Source: Eopsaltria australis (Eukaryota > Chordata > Aves > Passeriformes > Petroicidae). From it: 64,000 nucleotides of DNA. Where the stretch lies: contig JAVTVJ010000994.1 in the NCBI GenBank assembly GCA_034509425.1, positions 186,001-250,000 of the forward strand, given 5' to 3'. The notes beneath the pieces are model-generated. The model saw nothing but the letters and a program-made list of their open reading frames with translations, was not told where the DNA came from and searched no databases. A program made the translations under genes and the position numbers. This document shows, piece after piece, positions 1-14,559 of the stretch; position 1 is the first letter of the stretch; every line of letters starts with the position of its first letter.

Positions 1-588
1 GAACTGCACACTGGGGTGGGCACAGCTCCCGCTGCACCGGGGCTGGGAGGATGGAACCAGGCAAAGACAGACGTTGGAATAACCATCTTTCCCCAAAGAA
101 ATATGTAATTAAATGAAACACAGCACACCAGACCCTCGTACACCCACTTCTGAGGCCACCCCACAAAAAATATAGAAAGAAACTCTGACCACCATGAAAG
201 CATGATCTCATCTTTAAATACATGTTTAAATCTTAAGCAAGAGAAAGAAAGCTTTAATTATTTCGTTCAGATGGTAAACGGCCTCAGCTGAATGCAGCAA
301 TTTACAACTCTGACTTGCAAATAGAGGATAATCAGTACGCACTCTTGGATTGGCTGATGAAAGAGGGGAAACATCTGACTTAAATGTTTGTGATAAAACA
401 ACAAAGCTCTCAGGCTCCAACACATTTTTTTCTAGTGACAGAACTCCTTTTCTACCTCAACTCTTGCACAATGAGCATTCTTCACTTCCTAAAACACATC
501 CCAGCACAGGAAAGTTCATTGTCCTTTCTAGCGTTTCACAAAAGCCAACAAACAGCACCGTGCTTACAACTAACAAAGCGATCATAGA
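1..588. other. upstream flank, no gene seen
   Basis: AT-rich single-copy-looking sequence far upstream of SSR3. Short open frames exist, but none has recognisable protein similarity, consistent splice sites or a promoter. I see nothing to annotate. Confidence 0.5.
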
Positions 589-1255
589 ACGGATTGGGTG
601 GCAAGGACCTCAAATCTCACCTCATTCCCACCCCTGCCGTGGGCAGGGACACCTCCCACTGTCCCAGGCTGCTCCAAGCCCCAATGTCCAGCCTGGCCTT
701 GGGCACTGCCAGGGATCCAGGGGCAGCCACAGCAAATCTGGGAATTTCATCCCTGACCCTCGCCATCCCCCCAGCCAGGAATTCCCTCCCAACATCCCAT
801 CCATCCCTGCCCTCTGGCACTGGGAAGCCATTCCCTGTGTCCTGTCCCTCCATGCCTTGTCCCCAGTCCCTCTCCAGCTCTCCTGGAGCCCCTTTGGGCC
901 CTGCAAGGGGCTCTGAGCTCTCCCTGGAGCTTCTCCTCTCCAGGTGAGCACCCCCAGCTCTCCCAGGCTGGCTCTAGAGGGGCTCCAGCGCTGGAGCAGC
1001 TCCGTGGCCTCCTCTGGCCTCTCTCCAGCAGCTCCAGGTCCCTCCTCTGCTGGGACCCAGGGCTGGGGCAGCTCTGCAGGTTGGGCCTCACCTGAGAGGG
1101 CAGAGGGGCAGAATCCCCCCTCCCCTGCTGCCCACGCTGGGGACTCGGCGCAGCACAGGGCAGGGCAGGTTCTGAGGGCCGGGTCGGGTCACGTTGAGCT
1201 CCCAAATTCTTCTCCTCAGGGCAGCTCCTAATGCCTGGGTTTGTGCTTTTCCATA
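589..1255 (-). mobile_element. CR1-type LINE, 5'-truncated, about 665 bp
   Basis: Longest CR1 copy in the window, inserted in reverse orientation. The + strand starts with a degenerate form of the antisense 3' tail (tggttgg-like, then 'gggcagggacacctcccact'). It continues through the 'ccaggctgctccaagcccc' and 'cagggatccaggggcagcc' blocks and reaches the more 5' part that resembles the end of CR1 ORF2 (around 960-1250, ending near 'ttctcctcaggg'). Stops and gaps leave no coding capacity. Family assignment is from remembered CR1 consensus; the subfamily cannot be given by eye. Confidence 0.85.
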
Positions 1256-4200
1256 CCAATGCTTGCTGATAAATGCTAATCCCCTGCAAATACCACTGCA
1301 AGCTCTACCCTTTGCCAGCCAGCCCAGGGTAGGTGAGCGCCCAGGGAAAAGAAAGGTCAGCGATGCAGACATTGATTAAAAGTTAACAGAAGGGAAAAGG
1401 GAGTCTCTGCTGTGCCGGGGAAATGATGCCAGCCAGGTTTCACTAATGGGAAGGAAGAGGCAGGAGGGCAGAAGTTTATTCACAGCTGCACTCAGGAAGC
1501 CTTGGCTGGACTGACACCTACTGGGCTCTGCCTGCTGTGGTCGGTCCTCAAGACAAAAAAGGCAGAAATGTCACAGTCCAAACATGTCAAGATGAAATTT
1601 TCTATTCATTAAATTATTAATTGATTTCTATTCATTAATTTCATTCTAGTCATTCATTCTATTAATCTCCAGTCCTTATCTGTTTATTCATGATAATCTA
1701 GAGCAGGTCAATGGAAGAAGGTGATTCTAGTCTTTAAAAATAAATATTTTCTTGCTGGTTATATATTCACTGTGTGGTGGGGATTTTTTAGCAAACCTCG
1801 TATTTTTCTCTTTTACACTGCTCAAAAGAAAAGTCCCAGAACTAGAGTGGTTCCAATTAATCAATGAAACTTTTTGAATCCAGACCCAACTTTTACATTT
1901 GCAGCTGGCAGTAACCAAAGTAATTACCAAAGTCTCAAATTCTCCCTCTTTTAATATCTTGTAATAGTAATTAAACGTTTTTCACAGCATGCTGGTTTGT
2001 CCTTCTGAATATCAAGTCTGGTGGAAACAGCATTTATCAAGAAAAAAATCACGTATTATACATGAGTATCACCACACTTCTGGTTATTTCACTATCAGAT
2101 AATCTTATCTTGGGAAGTGATTTAGAATTGATGAATTTGGACAGGGAACACATGATTCCAAGGTGGGTCCTTTTCCTGGTAAAATCTGTTGGGAGTTAAT
2201 CATTCCTGCAGAGGTATTTTAGTGCCCCAGTCAGAGGGATGGACCTTGACCCTTGGCCTGTGTGAGCAGCCAACACCTCTGTGCTTTCAGGATGTCAGCA
2301 CAGCAGCACCCTCCAGCTGGAGCTCAGACACTCCTGACTAAGCTGGAACAAGAAATCATCGAGCACAGAACAGAAACAGAAAAAAGTTCTATCGGTCACA
2401 CTCAGGCCAGCAGTTTCTCCAGAACTCTGTGTTCTAGGTGGAGTTTCCTTCTGCAGCTGGACCAGTCTGAGGGGGAAATTAATGATGCTTCCAAACTAAA
2501 ACAACAATATCTTTAAAAATCCCTACACTTTATTTTTAAAATGCATGCAGTGAGCATTTGCAGGGAAACAGGTACAGACTGAGACCAGGTAACACTGTAT
2601 TCCAAAAAGTACCAGACTGCAGGGACACTGTGGGACATTGAACTGATCTGCTGAAGCACCCATCCAAACTGGAAGTTGATGTAAATACACAAATTAATAC
2701 ATGAAATGAGTCAAAATATGCCCACAGTGGGGACAGGCTCGTTTGGTTTAGATGGGGTTTGGTTGAACTGCTGCACCCTCTCGTGGAAGTCTCTTAAATC
2801 CATCTAAACCCTGGAAATTTAGTTCAGGCCAAAGCAACACTGACCAATCCTTAACTAACAAAAACTGATTCATAAAACACCACTGAACTTTTGAGACTTT
2901 TTAAGGATAATGATGATTCTGGAACACTTCCCAGGTGGATCCTGCCATCAGGTGAGCAGTAAGGTGTGGATGGCAGTGCTTCGGTCTTTCTCCTTTAGGC
3001 CAACTCCTTTTTAAACTAAAAGCGTTCCTTTACAATGCAGTGTTGGCCAACTGAAAGTTAAATATTCTCTAAAATCACCAGCTAGCTCTACTTAGCACAC
3101 AGTTTACTGTCCACATTAAAATAACATAATTAACACCTCGTTCTGTTTCACTAACAGGTAATTTACTATCTACATGCAAATGAAGTCCATTTTTCAACCA
3201 AAAAAGTCCATCAAATTCAAAAAAAGGATGCCTGGAAGGTAACAGCACTGGCCTGTTTTACACCTGAAAACCAGCTAAGAGCTGCCGCTGGAGAAGTTGG
3301 AGGTGTTAATGAAGATCTCTGTAGACATCCCCGGAAAAGGTCAATCCTTACACGATAAAAGGGACACGCCTTGTAAATTTGAATTTCTCCCAGGCTCTGC
3401 ATGACTCAAACAACAAGGAGGGAAACAGGAGCATACACACCTTAAACTGAGAATAAAGTAACTGAATGGACAAAATCAATGCTCAATTCAACAACACATC
3501 TCTTGTAAGATGCAGGAACTGAAGAACCAAAATCTGAAGCTCAGGGAGCAGCTGGGTGGGCCCAGGCTGCAGAACACCCAAACAAAACCAGCCCTAAGAC
3601 GATGCAGAAACAGCCAAATGCCTGCTCTGCTCAGCAGCTGTTCTTGGAAACAGCCTGAAGTGCTGTGAGTAGGAGATGCTCTGCTCTGCAAATGAGAATC
3701 TGCATTTGGACATTTCTTTCCACAAGAATTCTGTGTGGGAGCACACCAGAAATGTGTTATTCCTGGGATTCACCCATCTATGTGTTGCTGCATTCTGCAT
3801 TCCTGAAGGGTACTGCCTTGCTATGTTCATTCTGTTCATGACTTTTTGTCTTTCACATTTCCTAAGGTTTTTTTAAATTAGGAAAAAAGCTTGGTAGAAT
3901 TTTCTCTAACCAGGCTCAGGTTGAGCCATGACTGGCCAGCTGGAAAACACAAACTTTTCTGTGGATGCTTTAATCTCCAACCAACTGTTTCAGGAGATGG
4001 AGTAGTCAGTAACACCCCCTTTTATTCCCTCAGCCAAACTTCAGTTTTATTCATCCTTCTTATTTTAGGTATTAGCATTTCAGGAATCATCAGCACAGGG
4101 ATAGCCAACTCTTCTGACCACACCCTACAGGCTAAAATGTTCCTGTGGCTCAAGTCCAGGTGCTTGCCAAGCTGGAGGCTGCAGGAATGGGGACGAGACA

Positions 4201-4754
4201 CAGGTGGGAAGAGGCACCAGGCACCCTGAGCCCCTCCCACACTGCCGAGGGATGTGGTGGATGGGTGCCAGGATGACACATGCCAGGCTCAGAAATGCCA
4301 TCTGCCTGCTCCCTCCCACGGCCAGGGATCCAGGATAATCCCACTACACATCACCTCACACATCCCCAGTGTGGGGACCATGGCAGAGCCACTTTGGGGC
4401 TGCTGCTCAAGAGACACAAGCTCAGTACCCCACATGGAAACCACTGCTTGATTGCCTTCATGCTGGGGTTATTTCCCAAACAGTGCCTATGATATTGCTT
4501 TTCAAAAGTGGTCAGTCCCAAATTGTTCCCAGAATAAACGCTGAGCAAGGCTGAATCTATTCCTAGACATGATTTCATTCATGTGGTCCACAGGCACAAG
4601 AACCTTAAAAATGCTAAAGAAGGAAACTGGAGCGGGTGAGACCATTTCAAGACATCAAAAATGGGTCACATACGCTACACACTGAGCTGCCTTCACCGAC
4701 AGCAAGTACCACAGAAATCCAGCAATTCCCAGCTTTTAGAAATGACTGGCACCT
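1256..4754. other. intergenic, no gene seen
   Basis: AT-rich, apparently single-copy sequence with no CpG island and no recognisable exon. Open frames are short and fit chance. It may hold regulatory DNA, but nothing in the sequence proves it. Confidence 0.5.
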
Positions 4755-4862
4755 CTTTTGGGGGCTGTATTCCAGTGGAAAGTGTCCCTGCCCATGGCAG
4801 GGCTTGGAATGAGGTGAGCTGTAAGGTCCCTTCCAATCCAAACCATTCTGGGATTCTAAACC
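4755..4862 (+). mobile_element. CR1 3' tail fragment
   Basis: Reads in CR1 sense on the + strand: 'gtccctgcccatggcagg', then a taaggtcccttccaa block and the terminal 'ccattctgggattct'. Only the last 100 bp or so of the element is present. Confidence 0.85.
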
Positions 4863-6045
4863 ACATGGAGGGACCGATTTGTCTGAAAAATAACATAGCC
4901 AGATGATGGCTCCAATTTTAAACCTCAGACACCACAGAATGTTTCAGGAAAAGCACAGCACACAGGAGAACTGGAAAGCCTCTCACTCACCCAGTTCTCA
5001 CACACAGGGAGAAGCTGCTCAGCTCATGGGTGGTCATGCTCATCCAAAGGAGGTTTCCCTTTGTGTTTTAACAATTCCCCATCAGCTGATCCCAAACTCA
5101 GCACATTAATCCCTTCCTGAATGATAAACTGCAGTAATGTAACACAAAGGTGTTTTGAGTCTATACACACATAAATGGCAACAATAAAATAAACAAAACA
5201 AATCTGGTCGGGAAACGTCACTGCCCTCATTTCAATTTTTCAGCTTAGTCCACCTTATAAATTTAGAGGAAAAGTGACAGCAGTAAAGACAATCCACGTG
5301 TTTTCAGAATACTTATCATTGCTGCTGTGCTTCAGAAGAAATTTGGTAAGAAACCTAATTCCTAAGTTACAAAGACAAGAGCATTCATTTTCCTATTACC
5401 AGGAGAACTGTTGCTTTTCGGTCACGGAGCCATTTCTCCTCTGCTTTGATACCTCACATTCCCAACAGCTTCTGAATGAGGATTTAGCCAAGATGCAAAA
5501 TTAGACACCTAAAAAAACCTTGGAATAGTTTTATTCATTGGCAAATAAATAAAGTGGTGGCCCAGTTTATTTTTGGGGAAGCATCTATGACACACTCAGG
5601 GTAGGAAGCTCTCACTGTACACAGAGATCTGCCTGAAGCCACAGTCTGCCAGTGCCAGGGGCTTTAAAAAAGCAAAGTGCTCATTTGTTTTTTTAAAGAA
5701 AATCTTTCATCATTCCATTGCCTAAATCAATGTCCTGTTTCATCCTAATGGGGAGACAGATGGTCACTGGGCAGATTTCATTCCAAAATGACAGCATCCT
5801 TCCCATGTAAATCAAAGCAAGAACAAAAAGACTTAATTGCATCCCACCACAACACAAAACAAATTTACCCAGATGAGAGGAAGGAAGAAATCTGGGCAAG
5901 GACAGAGATAATAACTAATCTAAGTCTTGAAACAATCTTGATTTTCCCCACAGTTTCCAACTACTTCATACAACTCTAAGCATGCTCTTTAATACAAAAG
6001 TTCACATGATTGGCAGCATTGATTAATTGCTGATGTTTCCTATAT
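4863..6045. other. intergenic, no gene seen
   Basis: AT-rich sequence between two CR1 tails. No exon, RNA gene or promoter is recognised. Confidence 0.5.
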
Positions 6046-6122
6046 TTCACAGACTGGTTTGGGTTGGGAGGGACCTTAAAACCCATCCAGCTCCTCCCCA
6101 CAACCATGGGCAGAGATATTGT
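6046..6122 (-). mobile_element. CR1 3' tail fragment
   Basis: Antisense CR1 tail: 'actggtttgggttgggaggg', accttaaaacccatccag, then a degenerate catgggcagagata block. Confidence 0.8.
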
Positions 6123-6274
6123 GGGTTTCACCTGTTTTACAAGGAAACCAAGACTGATCTGCACTCCTGTACAAGGACCATGCTCAACACACATTTGGGA
6201 ACGCCACCTAAGATGTAGACTGCATTTCCCACCTGTGGAAGCCAGGAACTGCTAAGAGCACTTCAGGAGAGTTT

Positions 6275-6402
6275 CATCCCTGGCAGTGTCCAAGGCCAGG
6301 CTGGAGAGGGACAATGAAAGGTGTCCCTATCCGTGGCAGGGCTGGAATGAGCTGAGCTTTAAAGCCCCTTCCAGCGCAGCCCATTGCCTGATTCCACGAT
6401 GA
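6275..6402 (+). mobile_element. CR1 3' tail fragment
   Basis: Sense CR1 tail beginning 'ccctggcagtgtccaaggcc' and ending in a gattccacgatg terminus. It lies 150 bp from an oppositely oriented fragment, so two insertions, or one inverted, are possible. Confidence 0.85.
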
Positions 6403-7240
6403 GGGGAGGAGCTGCACACCTGCCCTCTGTGCACACTGAGTGGTACTCACAGGTGTTCCTGCTGCTCCTCAGAGCTCCTGTGCTTCATCTGACGGGCTGG
6501 TGTGTCCAAAAATCCAGCCTGGGAATCCCTGCAGGAGAGAGATTTCCAAGCCTGAAGGAAGGTGTGGCTGGCAGAGGTGTAACTCCCATAGCTGCCTGCA
6601 GAAAACATGACATCAACAGATCCTGTTAGCACACTGCATCCACACACTCTGAATCTGAAAATCTGCTCTGTTTGGTCTTGGAAATTTATTATGAACTCAA
6701 AAAGCAGAGTTCTACTGCACTTAAGTGTTGTATAAAGCTCTATCACAATGGATTCATTTTGATGATATTTAACCTCGTTTAGATTTAATTTCATTTCCAC
6801 TTAGCATTTCCTCGTAGCATGCACCTTATGTGTTTTCTTGGAAGCAGAGAGCACTAGTAACTGGAGGGAAATAAATGGGGGAAATTACTTGGGTTAAATT
6901 TTAGAAAAAGACATACTTTGCTTAATGAAGTTTACACCAAAACGTTAGCGATATGAAGAGAATTGGCAGTCCAGGGGACAAGGAGCGCTGCAGCCGGCCC
7001 AGGCCGTGGGGATAACGCCTGTACCCCACTGGCAAGCGCCACCCAAAATGGGAACGATGTTCATCCCCAAAATCTCTGCGGACTGTCACCACAAACTGCA
7101 GAGGGAACACTAAAAACAGTGAAAAGCAGGGCACTCTGCACTGCTCCCCAAGCTGGGGTGGAGCAGAGAGATTCGGAACGCTTCTAAAAGCCTAAAACAA
7201 AATAGAAACGCTCTCCTGTGGGGGCTGGCGGGTGGGATCT
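6403..7240. other. SSR3 5' flank
   Basis: Transition from AT-rich flank to the GC-rich promoter region. No exon or other feature is recognised. Confidence 0.45.
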
Positions 7241-7269
7241 TCACAGCGGGGGAAAACACGAGAGAAAAC

Positions 7270-7728
7270 ACGGCCAATTTCCACTCCTTCCCGGCCGAAC
7301 TGTGACACCCGGGAGGGACCCGGCCCGGCGGGGACTCACCTGCCTCAGCCACGCGGGCAGCGGGGCTACATCGGGATGGGATCGGGATGGGATCGGGATG
7401 GGATCGGGGCCGGGGCCGGGACCGGGGCCGGGCTGAGGTAAGGTCGGGATCGGGGGCGGGCTGAGGGATGGGATCGGGGCTGGGTTGAGGGAGGGATTGG
7501 GTCGGGATAGGATCGGGATGGGATCGGGGCTGGGGTCGGGGTCGGGGCCGGGCTGAGGGAGGGATTGGGTCGGGATGGGCTCGGGGCCGGGCTCGGGGCC
7601 GGGCTCGGGGCCGGGCTGAGGGAGGGCCGCGCTCCGGAAGCGCTCCCGGCCGCCGGGCCCGCCCCGTACCGCCCCGTGGCGCCTGACCCGGAGCAGCTCG
7701 CCCGGCGCTGACGGTGCCTTGTCGCGCC
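7270..7728 (+). promoter_or_regulatory. SSR3: SSR3 CpG-island promoter and 5' leader
   Basis: CpG-dense sequence that runs into the start codon. Visible elements are an ETS-type core (CCGGAAG at 7634-7640) and a GC box (CCCGCCCC at 7658-7665); no TATA box is seen. This is the usual housekeeping arrangement for a translocon gene. The start site of transcription cannot be fixed by eye; the last 50-100 bp before 7729 are probably leader. Confidence 0.7.
7369..7625 (+). repeat. G-rich minisatellite in the SSR3 promoter
   Basis: Degenerate short tandem repeats of gatcgggatgg and ggggccggg types, just upstream of the SSR3 start region. Runs of three or more G occur dozens of times on the + strand, which is the SSR3 coding strand, so the tract has strong G-quadruplex potential. 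The repeat is CpG-rich and lies inside the promoter CpG island. Confidence 0.85.
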
Positions 7729-10671
<2,943 letters not shown>

Positions 10672-11300
10672 ACAGAAAACCCACAGCACTTTCTGTGGGA
10701 GGCTTCAACTGCCATGAAAACATCTAAGGGTAGAATAGGAATTTTTTTTTAGCATGAGGAAAATGTGGGGAGGGTTGAATTATATTTACTTTCGGTATCT
10801 TTACATGGTATTCAATATTGGAGTTATTTAGGATTTTTTACTCAGCAAGGAGAGGGAATGGGGGGTGAGCTGTGAGCAGACATCACCACAGAGCAGTGCT
10901 GGTGCTGCAGCTGCACCCTGGGGGCTCTGCACACACAGCCTGCAGCAGAATTCCCCTGGCAGCAAAAGAGACAATCCATTGATCATTGTAACTTGAAAAG
11001 TTGTAATAAAAAGGAGCTTTTTTTTTTTTTTGCCATTTGAGTCCACGTATTTTCATTCTTCATTTTTAAAAATACAGGGATTTTCATATCTATGTTTGTC
11101 AACTCCCTATGCTTCCAGAAGAGAGGAGACTTCTACAAGCCAACATATTCCTTAGAAGCACTCCTCTTTTTCGAGTAGCTTGGAGTCAGGACAAAACCTA
11201 AATCTCCTAGAAAAATGCTTTTGAAATGCTTTGAATGGACTTGTGTTTTTTGCATTCATCTTTAAAGTTGTAAATAAATAAAAAAGCCTGCCAGTCTCCC
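10672..11300 (+). other. SSR3: SSR3 3' UTR (minimum extent)
   Basis: Sequence after the stop up to the tandem AATAAA motifs. A nearer AATAAA at 11005-11010 could give a shorter form. Mammalian SSR3 has a longer 3' UTR, so the real end may lie further right. Confidence 0.6.
11273..11282 (+). terminator. SSR3: SSR3 poly(A) signals (two overlapping AATAAA)
   Basis: AATAAATAAA gives two overlapping canonical hexamers at 11273 and 11277, about 600 bp after the SSR3 stop. This is the best candidate 3' end. Confidence 0.65.
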
Positions 11301-12885
11301 TGCACGGCTTAAGAAAAATGCTTTAGCTGGCTTTTAATAATGGGTTTATCAGACAATCCTGTGCCTTCTTTTCTGGCTGTCACTGGAGCAGCTGTTCCCT
11401 TAAGTGCCAAATGCTACTGATATTAATGGAATTCCAGTTACAGATCCTGCTGTTACAGATTTGGGATCCTAAAGAGGCAAGAAAGAGAAAGTTTATAATC
11501 AGATTTAATGTAACAATTACTCTGCTAATCTTGGCTTCAGTGAGATTAATGCAAAATAGAATAAAATGGAGAGTCTGAAGAGCAGGAGACAGTAATGGCT
11601 CTGTTTCTGGCAAATTCAAGTATTTTTGGTCATTTAATACTCTTTAACTGTTTTCTCTCAAAATACATGGATTTTTCTTTATCCTTTCTGCCTGACTATT
11701 CAGCCCTGCAAGGAGACAATTCCATAGTGGCTGCTGCCTGCCTTGGACAATTTCACTTTCCTTGGCCTCACTTCTTTCAAGGGATCTAATTGATGGATTT
11801 TAGGCTGAGCACACTTTTTTTTTTTTTTTTTTTTAATTTATTATTTAGCACACATAAAGCAGATTTTTAACAAACCTCTCTAAACAGCCAGGGTCCAGCA
11901 CAAAGCCAGGCTGGCTCCTGTGGGAGCAGCAGGACTTTGGTGTTGCTGTTTTTCCTCTGTTGCTCTCAGAACCCCCAGTGCCGAAATTGAGACCCTTGAA
12001 CAGACAATGTTTTACTCACTTTGCTGGCAGGGCTGTGGCAGGTGTATTTTCCAGAAAATCTGTCTGGAGCAGTGCTGGGAAGCAGCACTTTCTTCTGCCA
12101 TTACTGTCAGTTCACTGAGCTTTTTATTATCAGCTTTTCATCTTCTTTTAGGGCTTTTTTGGTATTGACAGTTGCTGAGGCCTGAAGCTTAGTGAGGGTC
12201 AGAATTTTCCTGGAGAGGGAACACTGAGCACTGACAGCCTGAAACAAAAGCGGGTGCATGGGTGGGGTCAGTTGTTTTCTGCAAAAAACCTGATACTGAG
12301 CCTTCACAGAAAAGTTTGGGGCTTTTTTTTGGTTGGCATTTGGATTTTTGTTCACTTTTTCAGTTGTGTTTTTTCTTCTTTGGAGGTGGTGTTTGATTTT
12401 TCCCTTGCAATCCCCACTACAAGCTGCAATGATAAATTTAAAAAATCAATATATACTGAAATTATATTTCTCCAGTCTAATGCTGAGGGTTAACCTAAAG
12501 CTGGGCTGCTGCTTGGCCCCACATTGCCCTCAGAGCCTGTAAGGGACAATGCCATCCCAATTTTAAAAAGTAGTGAATTGATCTAGTTTTAATACACTCT
12601 TGGATTCCCAAGTACATGAGAAGGAGAACAGAGAACATTAAATTGTACCTCCAGAGGGAGGAAGAGGAATTAGTCTGCTACTGGGAGGATAATTATATTA
12701 AATTAATGAAGCTGTTAACCGTGTAATAGTTGAAGCCTTTGTGCAAATTAACAATAGTTAATGGTAATGCAGCCCTGGGGGATGTTACCAGGGCAGGGGA
12801 AGGTGGGCTCCACCTCAGCTGGCTGGGACTGGCCAGTGTCACCCTGGAGAGGCTGGGGACAGCTGCACTGGGTTCATTTCAGGCC
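11301..12885. other. intergenic spacer between convergent genes, left part
   Basis: AT-rich sequence with a 20-base T run at 11815-11834. No exon is recognised. It could include an extended SSR3 3' UTR. Confidence 0.5.
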
Positions 12886-13095
12886 AAATCACAGAACAGT
12901 GTGGCTGGGAAAGGATCCTAAAGTCCCTTTAAAGGAGCCACCATCCAGTGGTGGATGGTGCTCCAAGCCTCAATGTCCAGCCTGGCCTTGGGCACTGCCA
13001 GGGATCCAGCCACAGTTTCTCTGGGCACCCCGGGCCAGGGCGTCCCCACCTTCCACAGCCAGGAATCCCTTCCCAAAATGCCATCCAACCCTGCC
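12886..13095 (-). mobile_element. CR1 3' tail fragment
   Basis: Antisense and rather diverged. It carries 'ctccaagcctcaatgtccag', then a cctggccttgggcactgcca block and gggatccagccac. It directly precedes the large minisatellite. Confidence 0.85.
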
Positions 13096-13227
13096 CCCTT
13101 CAGCTTCAGGCCAGGCCAGACCTTACCTGGCACTGCAGTGCTCCGTGGGGACTGACAGCAGCACCTTGGGAACCTGCCCAGTTCCCTCTGTCCCTGCTGC
13201 ACTGGCACCAGCCCCTGCCACTCCTAA

Positions 13228-14474
13228 GCACAGCTGGAATGTGTGTCCCTGGGCACAGCTGGAATTTGTGTCCCTGGCACAGCTGGAATGTGTGTCCCTG
13301 GGCACAGCTGGAACCTTCCCCAGGGCACAGCTGGAATGTGTGTCCCTGGGCACAGCTGGAATTTGTGTCCCTGGGCACAGCTGGAACCTGCCCCGGGGCA
13401 CAGCTGGAATGTGTGTCCCTGGGCACAGCTGGAACATGTCCCTGGGCACAGCTGGAATGTGTGTCCCTGGGCACAGCTGGAACATGTCCCTGGGCACAGC
13501 TGGAATGTGTGTCCCTGGCACAGCTGGAATGTGTGTCCCTGGGCACAGCTGGAACATGTCCCTGGGCACAGCTGGAATGTGTGTCCCTGGGCACAGCTGG
13601 AATGTGTGTCCCTGGGCACAGCTGGAACCTGTCCCTGGGCACAGCTGGAATGTGTGTCCCTGGGCACAGCTGGAACCTGTCCCTGGGCACAGATGGAATG
13701 TGTGTCCGTGGGCACAGCTGGAATGTGTGTCCCTGGCACAGCTGGAGCCTGTCCCTGGGCACAGATGGAATGTGTGTCCGTGGGCACAGCTGGAATGTGT
13801 GTCCCTGGGCACAGCTGGATCCTGTCCCTGGGCACCGCTGGAATGTGTGTCCCTGGGCACAGCTGGAACCTGCCCCGGGGCACAGCTGGAATGTGTGTCC
13901 CTGGGCACAGCTGGAACCTGCCCCGGGGCACAGCTGGAATGTGTGTCCCTGGCACAGCTGGAACCTGTCCCTGGGCACAGCTGGAACGTGTGTCCCTGGC
14001 ACAGCTGGAATGTGTGTCCCTGTGCACAGCTGGAACATGTCCATGGGCACAGCTGGAATGTGTGTCCCTGGGCACAGCTGGAACCTGCCCCGGGGCACAG
14101 CTGGAATGTGTGTCCCTGGGCACAGCTGGAACCTGCCCCAGGGCACAGCTGGAATGTGTGTCCCTGGGCACAGCTGGAACCTGTCCCTGGGCACAGCTGG
14201 AATGTGTGTCCCTGGCACAGCTGGAATGTGTTTCCATGGGCACAGCTGGAATGTGTGTCCCTGGGCACAGCTGGAATGTGTGTCCCTGGGCACCACTGGA
14301 ACCTGCCCCGGGGCACAGCTGGAATGTGTGTCCCTGGGCACCGCTGGAACCTGCCCCGGGGCACAGCTGGAATGTGTGTCCCTGGGCACAGCTGGAACCT
14401 GTCCCTGGGCACAGCTGGAACGTGTCCCTGGCACGGCTGGAACATGTCCCTGGACACTTCTGGAATGCTTCCCT
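13228..14474 (+). repeat. large minisatellite, about 52 copies of a 23-25 bp unit
   Basis: Two unit types alternate: a 25-bp form, gggcacagctggaatgtgtg plus tccct, and a 23-bp form in which the middle reads aacctgtccct or aacctgccccg. By hand count there are about 52 units, 45 of which keep CAGCTG exactly. There are almost no stop codons in any phase, so open frames of about 440-590 codons appear on both strands; these are artefacts of the repeat. The array fills most of the gap between the SSR3 and KCNAB1 poly(A) sites. Confidence 0.97.
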
Positions 14475-14559
14475 GTGGAACAACACCCCCATCCTCAGCA
14501 GGAACCCCTGTAGGCCCAGGGCAGCTCCAGGGTCAGTAACGGGTCTGCAGCTGTCAGGG

